Positions 22,292 through 33,030 of a stretch of 64,000 nt of DNA are shown one piece after another. Source of the DNA: Myrica gale (taxonomy: Eukaryota; Streptophyta; Magnoliopsida; Fagales; Myricaceae); the NCBI GenBank assembly GCA_963930655.1, contig OZ005608.1, positions 10,726,001-10,790,000 of the forward strand, given 5' to 3'. The notes under the pieces were generated by a model. It was not told where the DNA came from and ran no database searches. It saw only the letters and a program-made list of their open reading frames with translations. Within the stretch, counting starts at the first letter, position 1, and each line of letters starts with the position of its first letter. Both the position numbers and the translations under genes were made by a program.

Positions 22292-23856
22292 ATGAATAGG
22301 ATGTTTAGATCTACTTCTTCCACAAGTTCTAGGTCTTCTGGTTCCATTCCACCCCTTCAAGGAATTGTTAACGAAGAAGAATTTGAGGTCAATGAAGTAA
22401 ACTCTTCACTCCAAGATTGGAATATCCCCAAAGTTCCCAGTAGTGAAATCTACTCTAAGTCAAGCTTCTCCCCTTTATCCTTCACAGGTAATTACCATGT
22501 TAAAACCGTAGAGCAGGTTTACGCTCTTAGTAAAACCCATGAAAAATGTCAACTTTTATCTCCCGATGTCCTTAGAAAGCATAGGGATAAAGGTTTCAAG
22601 TATATTCACATAGGTTTAGTTCAAGTTGCAGTAAAACCCTTAACCCGAAAAGGGATTGATGCGTCTGTTTTGTTGTGTCTTCGTGATGCTAGGTTCACAG
22701 ATTACAGCACAAGCATCTTAGGTATAATTGAATCCAGTCTCCACAATGGTCCAATCCATTTTGATTGTTTTCCTGATTTTACCTTAAGTTTAAGTGATAA
22801 ACATCTTCTAAAAGCCTTAACCTTGAACGTTAAAACTTCAGGTTACGAGATGTTAGAAGGAAGTCAGCCTTTAGCCTTGATCTATAGGATTTATTATAAG
22901 TGCATCCGAACCAATTTGAATGTTCATGCCTTAGTAAAAAGTCCCAAAGATCAAACCCTCTTGATTCAGAGTCATACCAGTGACGCTAACATTAGGGTCC
23001 CAAAGTCAATTGTTTGGAAAAATGTCACTCTTCCGAATGAATGGGTCTTGGAAAATGAGACTCCTACAGCCCCAGTTCACAGTGACATAACCAAGTTAGA
23101 CATGATCCAACAGTATCTTGATGGAACTGTTAGAATTAGTTTTGATGAACCACAAAGGTTCACACCCCTCAGGATTCAAGAACCAGGTAGCCAATCTGCT
23201 AGGAGATCAACTACCAGTATCAATGAATCTGTTAGAAGAGACATCAATCTGCAACTCAAAGGAGTTCAGATTAATTCTCAGGTTAGTACTCCTTTGTATT
23301 CTGTTAAGTCACATTTACCAACCCAAGCCTCTACATCAGGACATGTAGTCGACGATGTAGAAGATGATGGTCAAGAGTCACCAACCCAAACAGATTTCGA
23401 ATCTGTTAACCCACAGTTGATGACCATTAGTAAACCCTTCAGCCCAGACATGAAAACTCTAGAAGATGAATTTATGTCCGACACCAATTTAGCCAAAAGG
23501 ACTCAATATAGTAAAAGTCACACGAAAGCTGAAAAACAAGTCAATTTTGATAATTGGCAGAAACTTATGATTCAATTAGGTACAAACATAAGTTTCTTTG
23601 AGTATTTGGAGAAATACAAGAACTTGAATTGTCAAGTTCTTACTAAAGTCAAATGGACCACCACGGATAAGAATAAGTCAATTAGTGCTAGTCATCCTCC
23701 TGCTGAGACTATCATAGTAGCCCACAAAAGATCTGAGATCATAGCCTCCCCTTTTAAGATTCCAGACTCTGATAGTAAGAAACAACTGGTTGAACAAAAC
23801 AATTACACCAACCAGTATCTCCAGACCATAGGTAATCAGTTAGACAAGATTGAGCT
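22292..23856 (+). pseudogene. Pararetroviral movement protein (30K superfamily), 3' end cut
   Basis: From ATG 22292 the frame is open through about 522 viral codons; an upstream GTG at 22265 would add nine codons but lacks support. The start is Ser-rich, then come a 30K-type core with VLLCLRDARFTDYSTS, GPIHFDCFPDFTLSLSD and ALIYRIYYK (about residues 130-225), and a hydrophilic tail ending in a short coiled-coil-like segment. Movement proteins carry caulimovirids through plasmodesmata. At 23856/23857 the viral text stops and the inverted copy of its own 5' part begins, so the last codons up to 23950 are from the wrong strand. Relative to CP and RT, this block is flipped. Confidence 0.85.
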
Positions 23857-24326
23857 GATTTCACTACTGGGAACTTTGGGGATATTCCAATCTTGGAGTG
23901 AAGAGTTTACTTCATTGACCTCAAATTCTTCTTCGTTAACAATTCCTTGAAGGGGTGGAATGGAACCAGAAGACCTAGAACTTGTGGAAGAAGTAGATCT
24001 AAACATCCTATTCATGTTTAAACTTCGGGACACAAGAGTCACACTAAAACAAACAACTTAAAAGAATCAGCAATAAACCTATCTAGGTTTCAACCTTTCG
24101 ACTTAACAAACTTAAAAGGACATACCCTCTCAAGCCCCTCCGCTCAGGCCTCTCTGGTCTTACTGTTTGGACGCAGGACTTACTGTTCAGGTATGCTTCT
24201 AAACTGCTAAGGTTGGGGTTTATCTTAGACGGGATTACCGGAGATTTACTAAGAAGCTTGAAATAGAGGGACCAAATGGCCAAAAACTCAAACACAAACG
24301 AGAGGAATAGACCATCCTTGATACCA
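23857..24326 (-). repeat. 470-bp inverted duplicate of viral leader and MP start
   Basis: The block is the reverse complement of 21981-22450 over the same length, 470 bases, with no difference noticed by eye. It carries the leader and the first about 53 movement-protein codons on the minus strand. It is not a separate gene. Confidence 0.9.
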
Positions 24327-24682
24327 AATTCTTGCAGGAATCCCATGGCTCCTAAACCTCAAGGCAAAGAACCTGCTAAGTCAACCAAGTCAGATATCCC
24401 CAAACTACTCCCGGACCATTTGTTGGTACCATTTGGTTCTACAGGTCAAACTTCAAGTAATCGTTTTCAAGTTTTAGGTCAACCAAGTCAACCAGGTCCT
24501 AGTGTTCGACCCTCTTCTATTCGACCTTCATCGGCCCTCACCCTCACAAGTCACTATGGTAAACCCACTTACTCGGCCCTGGCCTCTTTGCCAGCAAGTC
24601 CGCCTCTAGACCCATATGCAATTATTGAGACTATGTCTCCGGCCCAGTCTCCGTTAAGACTACAAGAACCGGCCCAGTCACC
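24327..24682 (+). repeat. 356-bp inverted duplicate of the start of the viral downstream ORF
   Basis: The block is the reverse complement of 17718-18073, again of equal length. It repeats the ATG and the first about 112 codons of the downstream ORF on the plus strand, then stops abruptly in a TA repeat. Confidence 0.9.
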
Positions 24683-24934
24683 ATATATATATATAGAGAT
24701 ATATATATATCTCAATTTTCCTTCTAAAAATACTTTGTAAAGGTTCCTCAATTTTTTTCACTTTTTCTTTTTAGCAAAATCACTCTCTCTACGTCTCTAT
24801 TTTATTAGTCCAACCACATTTTTTTCTCTCTCCTCTCTCATTTATTTTTCTCACCACTTTGCCGCTCACCATTTTTTCTCTCCCTATTTTTTCTCTTTTG
24901 TCTCTCCTTTGTTTTAACCTACTCGCACCTCTCC
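24683..24934. other. TA repeat and pyrimidine-rich flank right of the viral block
   Basis: TATATATATATA-GAGA-TATATATATATA is followed by a piece AATACTTTGTAAAGGTTCCT that matches the local LTR family, then a T/C-rich tract. No gene was seen. Confidence 0.6.
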
Positions 24935-25745
24935 TGTGAGTCTAAATAACAACCCAAGAGGGAGGTGAATTGAGTTAAATAAAAACTTATCTCTTTTTCG
25001 ATAAAAATGCAGATATGGAAAATGTATTTTTTACGAATAAAAAATGCATATCTGAAAGTGCTAAATGTTATTTAATATGAAGAAGAATAAAGCATAAAGT
25101 ACCACAAATATGAATATGAAACGAATAATAAGAGAGATAGAGTTAGAGAGACGACACCTCAATTTTAGGGGTTCGACGAACATTTACGTACGTCCATCCC
25201 CAAGTCTATTGACTTCCTTGGACTTCTTTCACTATTCTCCAAATAGCAAATACACTTTAGCTTCCGAGGTGATAAGGAACCTTTACAAAGTATTTTTCGA
25301 GCTCATGCTACAACTCTCTTCATAAATCCCAAAACCCAAGAGATTTCTTCTAGCCTCACAAGTAGGACCATGTGTTTACCCAACACTCAAGTGTTTTACA
25401 ATAGATGAGAATAATACAGAATGCCTCTTTAAGCCGAATAAGCAAGTGAAAAACAAAAAAGTGTGGAATGACTCTCTAAGCTGAATCAGCAAGTGAAAAG
25501 CTCATAGAGTGCAAGAAGACAAGATTCTCGAAGGAAAACTAAAATTTGGCTGGTGGGAGCACAAACTTTCTTTGTAGATGCTATCTTCCCTCTTCTTCAA
25601 AGCACTTTCATTCTCTAAAAATTAGGGTAAAGAGTACTTGCAAGTTCCTCATCGTTGTCTCTCTATCTTCTTCTATTTATAGCTCCTCTAACTTCAAAGG
25701 TCTTAAAAACCCTCAAAAGTATCGCTGGAAGGGTGTCAAAAGTTC
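24935..25745 (-). mobile_element. LTR fragment of the 41.2-kb solo-LTR family
   Basis: On the plus strand it starts TGTGAGTCTAAATAACAACC, the reverse complement of the solo LTR end, and continues in register through ACGTCCATCCCC, ATTGACTTCCTTGG, AAGGAACCTTTACAAAGTA and the leader-like TCTCTATCTTCTTC. The part corresponding to the first 600 bases of the LTR is missing. Confidence 0.75.
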
Positions 25746-26532
25746 ACTGCAGTAGACCACTTACGAAAGAGTTGCAGAGTTTTTTTAATGTTTCTTAGGA
25801 AGATGCAGTGTACGTGCATGTGGTTTTTTTTTAATTGTCCATTGATTTTAAGGCATAAAGTCAATAAAATTGGACATTTGTTCAAGTATTTTCTTTTTTT
25901 TTTGCTCCTCATATATTTTTCCTACTTCCTCCATCATTTAAGTCACGTGTTTTGTTGCTGTAGAAGTCAAACTAGGGTCAGCTAGCTGACCGATGGTATT
26001 CTGACCAACTTATCCATACTTCGGAGGACAATGTTAGTTTGTTTTTGAGATACTTTTTTTGTCAAAATGAAAAGAAAAGAACACGTAATTAAATTTGTTA
26101 ATTGGAGCTGCTTAAACGTGAGGTTGATGAGTGCTGCCAAAATGTCCAAATTAAACGTAAGAAAAAGAAGTAATCGTGGATGTTCAGCCACATGACAAAT
26201 AGAGAATAAATGTCTCAATATACGATATATCCGAAGGTCAAGATTTGTTGGCAACAGTACTCAGTAGGCATGATCTAATCTTCTTACTATCACTTGATGA
26301 TGCAGTATTGGAGCAACCTGTATATAAACATCTCTAGTTGTCATTTGTAGTCTACGTACATATATAATTAGCGAGGGAAAGTGACGGAAATATGGGTAAT
26401 TAGGATAAGAAACTCACTTACTTCTTCGTGATTTGATGTGTCTATGCGTACACTTACTTATACTGAAGAGTAGAAGGTGGTGTTAGTATAACTTTTCTTT
26501 ATCTTTTTCTAGGCAAGATGAACTAAACCAAC
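25746..26532. other. Intergenic DNA without recognisable genes
   Basis: Nothing coding was recognised on either strand. Confidence 0.4.
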
Positions 26533-26908
26533 TAGGAAACTACATCAGTGTTCAAAGCATGCACCAACAGACGCACAAGCATGCACCAACAAGTTGCCCA
26601 GAAGCTAGCACCCACTTAGCAAGGAGAAATGGTAACAGATTCCATCCACTTGGGATCCAGGTAAGAGAGCAATCACTATGTTGCTAAAAAAATTCTTTGA
26701 GCTTCCCCACATTCTCATCATAGGAAACTACATCAGTGTTCAAAGCATGCACCAACAGACGCACAAGCATGCACCAACAAGTTGCCCAGAAGCTAGCACC
26801 CACTTAGCAAGGAGAAATGGTAACAGATTCCATCCACTTGGGATCCAGGTAAGAGAGCAATCACTATGTTGCTAAAAAAATTCTTTGAGCTTCCCCACAT
26901 TCTCATCC
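26533..26908. repeat. 188-bp direct tandem duplication
   Basis: TAGGAAACTACATCAGTGTT begins at 26533 and again at 26721. The two 188-base units look identical by eye. Inside each, the words GCATGCACCAACA are themselves repeated. The array ends seven bases before the CACTA element. Confidence 0.95.
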
Positions 26909-26914
26909 AACAGT

Positions 26915-29420
26915 CACTACAAAGACAAATTGGTCTTTAGCAGCAGTCGCTAAAAACGCCGTTAAAAACACCCTTTCGGCATTTGTGGAAAAACGTTGCT
27001 ATAGGTGATTTCTTGCGGCGTTTGTGGACAAACGCCCCTAAAAGTCCAACCTTCAGCGGCGGTCTTTGTAGCAGCGGTCAGGTGGTTTCTCGCGGCGTTT
27101 GTGGATAAACACCGCAAAAATTCCAACCTTTAGCGACGGTGTTTGTAGTGGCGGTCAGTAAATGTGGTTTCTAGCGGCGTTTGTCCACAAACACAGCTAA
27201 AGACCTAATTTTGCACTTGCATTTAGGTACCTATAGCGGCAGTCACAGTTCATGGCCGCTATAGGTCTAATTTTTAGCAGCGTTTATGAACAAATGCTGC
27301 TCGAAATTCGGTACCTACAACGGCGGTCACCGTGACTGCTGCTAAAGCACCCACCTTTAGCAGTGTTTGTTGACACAAACGCTGCTATATGCCTAATTAA
27401 AAATAATAGTTTTATTTATTAATTATAAGTTAATTAATGTATATAATTATTTTATATATTATTATATTCCTTTTAATATATAATTTTATATTTTCATGTA
27501 TTTGAAAAAAAATATTTTAAAGGACCTACTTAATCAAATATGAAATTAGAGGGAGTGTTGTGAAAATTTAAGTTGTTATATGATATATTTTAAAGTATAA
27601 TCCATAGATGTTATGGTAATTGCATATTTATTGACTAATTCTAAGTAGTTTAGAAAACATATATTATTATACTTATAATGAGCATATATATTTTGAATAA
27701 TTAGTAATATAATACTATTTAACTAGGACATATGATTTAATTTCAAATAAAAATATATTGTGAGATTAGCTTATGCAATTAAATTAGATAACTTAATTTT
27801 GCTAAATCTGTTTGGTGCAAATTAGATGTGTTAGGGCATTTATTGACATAAGATCTGAATTCCAATTGGTTTTCCTCCCTTGTATTTTTCATTTCTAGTT
27901 CACAAGATTGAAAGGCAAGACTGAAGATACCGTCAGCTGATACACGCTATAGAATTGAGGTATGACCTTGAATGCTTTTGCAATGAGTTGTAATGCGATC
28001 GATTGTTGCCGCATACTTTCTTAGATAACTATTCAGGCGGAAATTGGTCTTTTGGCTTGGAAAATAATAAATGGTGAATGATTAAGAACCTTGTTTGGTG
28101 TGGAGTTATTAAGGTCTGCATACTCTGATATTGGATATTTAGCAACAAGGCATCTATTTATTGTGGTTGATCAAGATAAAAATGAAGGTTTGTTCTCCAG
28201 AATCTCAATACATCCAGTTGCATAGCATTTGTTGGTCTTGGTCAAATGATAATGGCTATTGTAGCTATTCAGGATAGTACAGTATGCCACTTTGATATAT
28301 GAGTGAGATCTAGAAAAAGTTGTTATTATCATGTTTCATGCACAACTATTACACAATTGAAAATCCAAGTTATGGTTACAACAGGTGGTACTAGCTTAAA
28401 GGATGATATCATGTGTTTATATCATGATGATAATTCCACTTTTTTCTTGCCACTTGGTCCAGAGTTTTCCCCCTTTGAATGGAGACTCTGAAACAATATA
28501 AACTGGCAAAACTAAGTGTCATTGACGCTTGTTGTTGCCGACCACCATATGAGTATGTGCCTTATTGTTCTTTTGGAAATTTTACCCACCTCCTGAAGGT
28601 TTTTATTATGTTTATTTTCTATAAATGAACATAGATCCTCTATATAAGTTTAATAGACAATCACCATGTTTTATATGTTTAGGTCATACAGAACATTCAC
28701 CAGTTCAGTATAAGCATACTTATCTGTACGAAGAAATTGTAAAAGTCTTGCTACGTGTCAATACCAATCTTATTGATAGGACTGTAAAATGCCTCTATGT
28801 TTATGAATTTTGGAGTCCCTCTAAAATGCCTATATGTATTCTATATCTCTCTCTGTTGCATCTATTCAAGTTATTGGCATATTGTTCATTTTTTCTTATC
28901 CTGTTTCCCCTTTTCAATGACAGAGTTACCACTTGGTGAAGATGGTGTTGGTACTGATAGTGTACTTGAAGCTACTTTTCCTAATGCTAGGATTAAAGTT
29001 ATTTTTATTTTATGTTAGAAACTTGTATAGACTCTTGTGTTGTAAGACTTGATTATTTAATCAATGATGAATTATATTTGTTTTATTATCCTTGTTATTA
29101 GATTTTCACATCAATGAATTATGGTTATTAAAATAAATTTGTATTACAAATTAAAAATGCAGGTGATTTTATAAATATAGCTCTTACAACATTTTTCTTA
29201 AAAAAACGATGGGTCTATATGGCGTTCTAGAAAATTCCGCTAAAGATCTGTAGCAGTGTCTTAGGGAAACGTTGCAAAAATAATTCAAAAATAAGTCAAG
29301 ATTTTCACGAAGGATCGCGAAAACCACCGCTAAAATCTATCCCGACGGACATATAGCAGCATTTTTTTGGCTATAGTAGCGTCGGCGACCGTTGCTATAG
29401 CCCTCTTTTTTTGTTGTGTG
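26915..29420. mobile_element. Non-autonomous CACTA element carrying helicase gene fragments
   Basis: The left end starts CACTACAAAGACAAATTGG. The right end, read on the minus strand, starts CACACAACAAAAAAAGAGG. Both ends are followed by many GC-rich subterminal repeats of the type GCGTTTGTGGACAAACGC, each nearly palindromic, spread over 26930-27390 and 29200-29400. These are hallmarks of plant CACTA (En/Spm) elements. No transposase is visible. The interior contains exons of a DHH1-type helicase. The right terminus and the 3-bp target duplication are not resolved. Confidence 0.75.
27904..28425 (+). pseudogene. Captured fragments of a DHH1-type DEAD-box helicase gene (RH6/RH8/RH12-like)
   Basis: 27904-27959 reads QD, a TGA stop, then KARLKIPSADTRYRIE, followed by a GT donor. 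Plant RH6/RH8/RH12 proteins have QDWKA...LK-P-D-RY at this place, so the stop replaces the Trp codon. Around 28163 VDQDKN resembles the family's IDQDNN. 28340-28425 reads LKIQVMVTTGGTSLKDDIM followed by LYH, an almost exact match to the family's region between motifs Ia and Ib. The pieces are in the correct order and separated by non-coding DNA, so they come from genomic DNA with introns, not from mRNA. Stops and missing motif I, II and later parts make it non-functional. Confidence 0.8.
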
Positions 29421-31269
29421 TGGTTTGGAATAGATGAATGCTCCAAAACTAATCGGCTAAGAACCAGGACGTAAGTTTCAAAATCAATAGCCGACCAGCA
29501 ATATCACGTATCGTGCTAGTACTTACCCACTAAGCTCGTGTATAGTAATTGGATACAAACAAGGGAGGATTATCGCACGATAAAAACTCTTAGGATTGCT
29601 TAAATACAATCAAATTTCTTAGCGGAAGACTTGCGATTTAATACAATTATTTTTTAAAAGGAAAATTCGTTAAAAAAAATATAAGAGTCGTTAACCAATT
29701 AGGAAACTTGAGTGAAAAAGGTAAAATTGCGCAAAATATTGCATCGTGATAAATGAAATTTATTTAGAAAATCTTAATAACAACTTAGATTGAAAATGAT
29801 TAAAATGTGATTAACGAAAAATAATAAACTTGTAGAAAGAAATCAACATAAAGAAATACACGTTTCCTGAAATAGAACACGGTTTGATACAAAATGGGCC
29901 TTCTAGAGGGCTATAAAAGAATAGGAATACGGTATACAAAAGTGTGAGCTTCCTATAACTCACCTAGCCTATACAACCGTGTTCCAAGGATAAAAAACAA
30001 TTGAAAACACTGTCATCAAAAGAACATAGAGGAAATAACTAAAGAGGTACAAAACAGACCCTAAACCCAACTCCTCATCCTCGATATCATAGTAATACAT
30101 CGCCCTGCTCAATATAAAAAGACGAACACAAACAAAAATAAAAGGGTAAGTCCTACTAACTCAATAAGGTCGGGGAAGGGGACATGTTATGCGTTCAAAC
30201 ATAAAGTCATGCTTCAAAACAAATAAAATTAGTGCAATGCAATGCTCCATAACATTTATTGCGTAAAAACAGTGGAAGAAATACGTGAAATTCATTTGAA
30301 ATACACTCGTTCATCATTGGAGTTCCTTGAGATATTCTCGGTGTCTGCTTTGTTCACCCCAAAGTCAGGTTATGTATTCTTCAACTCCTTGTTGGACTTG
30401 TCCCATGCCACCAGCACCAGGACCCATTTTGACGCCGAAGCACCCCAGAAGGAGCCCGCCCACTCCTTGTAGTGGGGGTTGCACTCTCCTACTACGCTCG
30501 ATACCTTATCCTTTTCTATGAAATGTCGAAACTACCCTTAGAATCGTCCAAGGGCATTTTCAACCTTTCCTGACCTCTGTTTGAGCTGAAATGTTTGTTG
30601 GGACCTACGATGACCTTATATAACACATCTGTAAATTTTCATGCAAACATTCTAAAGGATTCTCATAGTCATTTTGGAAGACGTGTTTTTCACCTATGAA
30701 CCCAATTTTTCTCTTGCATGTGATGTTTATGAGCTACAAATCCGTAGATCTCATGATTTCAATCATCATAGGTGAAACAATAGAGTCACAACATGCATTA
30801 AAACATAGATTAGCAAGAAAAATAAAATGCAATGACTCAAACTATTTCAAAATCATACAAAATCACACGTATGATACTTTTCACTTCACAACTTCAACCT
30901 TAAGTCCTTTTGCCTTAATCTCTATGGCCTTGTTCTTCCATTTCATCCACAAAATCCCTTCCATGCCATTCGGCTAATCAAAAACCTGTCATCACAATAT
31001 TTTGAAAATAATGAATGTAGAATTCATCACAAAAGCAAACACACTTACATGTAATAAGCTCATCAATGGCCAAGGCCAACCCGTGGCCTATTGGTCTTCC
31101 AAAATCAACTTTTTGGCCACTAATATGGCATGTAACATAGCCCAAAATATTTTCGAAAGAACCAAGTTTAAACAGAAACCCCTTTCTTGCAAAACTTCAA
31201 GAAATTCACATTTTCTACATGAAAGCATTTCTAAGGTAAGATCTCATATTTCTCATCATTTCTACACCA
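29421..31269. other. Unassigned repeat-like DNA left of the copia element
   Basis: No gene was recognised. Words such as GTAAGTCCTACTAACTCAATA resemble what is seen in long LTRs of plant gypsy elements in reverse orientation, and the copia element at 31270 may have inserted into such a sequence. I cannot support boundaries. Confidence 0.3.
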
Positions 31270-31504
31270 TTTCAACGGACTGCTTTGCTGTCATATTTAC
31301 TCACTTATTCTACAGTTGTATATAGCAACGAATACTTGTTTTCTTTCCTACTTTAGCTCGATGCGTGTTTTCACTAACCTTTCAACTTGATTTCATTCCT
31401 TGTAAATTGATAACATACCTTGTATAGCTTGATTCAAATCTCTATATAATGAGAAGGATACAGACAACCAATTCATTCGGTCAATTTTTCCTCAATTATT
31501 GTCA
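31270..31504 (+). repeat. Left LTR of the copia element
   Basis: 235 bases, starting TTT where the right copy has TGT. It contains about 30 bases (CTTTCCTACTTTAGCTCG region) absent from the right copy. Confidence 0.85.
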
Positions 31505-32212
31505 TGGTATCTGAGGCAGTCTTTTAATCTGTCTCTCATTCTTCTTCGTGGGTTTCGTTTTCGTCGATTTTTTTTACAGCACCCATCTTCCTTTTTTTGC
31601 ACTTGTAGCCCTTCTGGTTCTTCTTTTTCTTTTGTCGACCATTTTTGTGGTATTTTCGGCACTGGGTATTGATGTTTTGTGGCTCTCGGCCATTGCTATG
31701 GTGATTTCGGTGGCTTCTGTGGACATTTCGATGTTGGGTGGTGGTTTGTGGTGATTTCGGCATCTTCTGTGGAGTTTCCGGTGCTGGGTAATGCTTTGTC
31801 GTGGCTGTCGGCACTATCTGTGGCTTTCGGTCTCTTGGGCTGTTTCGGTTTGCTTCATCTTTCTTGTTTTCGGGCTGTTTGTTTGCTCTTTTGATTTCGC
31901 TGGTATATTTCGGAACTGTTATTCTCTCATTGTTTGATATTTTGGCTTTTGGTGGAGCTGCTTCTTGGTAGTTGTTTGATTTTTATTTTGCATTATTGGG
32001 CTGCTGTTTTTTGTTCCTGGTTGAACTGACTGTTATTATAGTTGGGCTGCTTAGGCTGTTATTACTGGGTTTGGGCTGATTGGGTGTTGTTTGGACTCTT
32101 TCGCTTGTTGGTATTACGTTTGACAACATTTTCATGTTGCTATCATTGGGTTTCAGCTTGGCAGTATATTTTTGACGCGTTTATTTACAGCTCTATTTTA
32201 CATTCTCTTATC

Positions 32213-33030
32213 ATGGATTCTGCTCCTGCTTCTGTAAAATGTACCGGTACAAATTACGGTACTTGGGCATTTCAATTTGAACTTTTTCTACAAGGAAAAT
32301 ATCTCTAGGGTCATATTGACGGCACCACTCCGGCTCCTTCTTCTGCTTCGGAAAAATCTAAGGATGTTGCTGCTCCGATTTTTTGGGTTGTTCTTGATGC
32401 TAGGATTATGTCATGACTTCTTAGCTCCGTCGAGCTGAACCATGTTCCCAATTTGCGCCCTCATCGTTCCACCCAATCTATATGGACTTATTTGAAGAAA
32501 GTTTATTATCAAGATAATGGTGGTCGTCATTTTCACTTGGAGCATGTCATTGCCTAATTCTATCATGGCACTCTCTCCATTCAGGATTACTACTCGGCGT
32601 TTCTCACTCTTTGGACTGACTATTCTGCTCTTGTTACGATGAATGTTTCATCAGATGCTCTTTCAGCTATTCAGGCTATCCATGAGATAAGTCGTTGTGA
32701 TCAGTTTCTTATGAAGTTGTGCCCCGAATACGAATCTGTTCGATCTTCTTTGTTGAACCGCTCTCTGGTTCCATCTCTTGATGTTTGTTTCAGCGAACTC
32801 CTTCGCGAGGAGCAACGTCTCACAACTCAAGCGGTTTTGGACTCTCCTCATGACGGCTCTGGTTCAACTACTGTTGCTTATGCTGCCCAAGGCCGGGGGA
32901 CTTCTATGGCTTCCAAGCAATGTTTCTTTTTGCAAGGGAAGTAGCCATATTGCCGCCAATTGTGCTAAGAAGTTTTGTTTTTTTGCAAGAAAAAAGGTCA
33001 TATTATTAAAGAATGTCACATCCGTCCTCA
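32213..33030 (+). pseudogene. Copia gag, several stops
   Basis: It starts with ATG at 32213. CTGTNYGTWAFQFELFLQGK is the usual copia gag N-terminus (KL-G-NY-W). Stops occur at about 32309, 32416 and 32557. It continues with MKLCPEYESVRSSLL and ends with a CCHC knuckle CFFCKKKGHIIKEC near 32968-33010, reached by a change of frame. Gag would form the particle. It is not translatable as one protein. Confidence 0.8.

Larger units (their letters stand above)
15790..24682. mobile_element. Endogenous pararetrovirus (Caulimoviridae), rearranged
   Basis: Four abutting blocks of one viral genome are seen: A, minus strand, about 15790-21955 (end of MP-CP linker, CP, protease, RT-RNase H, downstream ORF, non-coding region); B, plus strand, 21956-23856 (primer-binding site, leader, movement protein); C, minus strand, 23857-24326 (inverted copy of B 21981-22450); D, plus strand, 24327-24682 (inverted copy of A 17718-18073). 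A movement-protein domain, a CP zinc knuckle and no LTRs separate it from a Ty3 retrotransposon. A plus B total about 8.1 kb, close to one caulimovirid genome. The order matches what I recall of florendoviruses, but genus is inference. TA repeats lie on both sides. The frames are broken, so this is an inactive integrated copy. Confidence 0.88.

Noticed and set aside
23836..24042. A second movement-protein gene on the minus strand
   Set aside because: It is the inverted duplicate of the first 53 codons of the block-B frame.
24276..24740. Independent plus-strand gene of 154 codons
   Set aside because: It is the inverted 356-bp copy of the viral downstream ORF running into a TA repeat.
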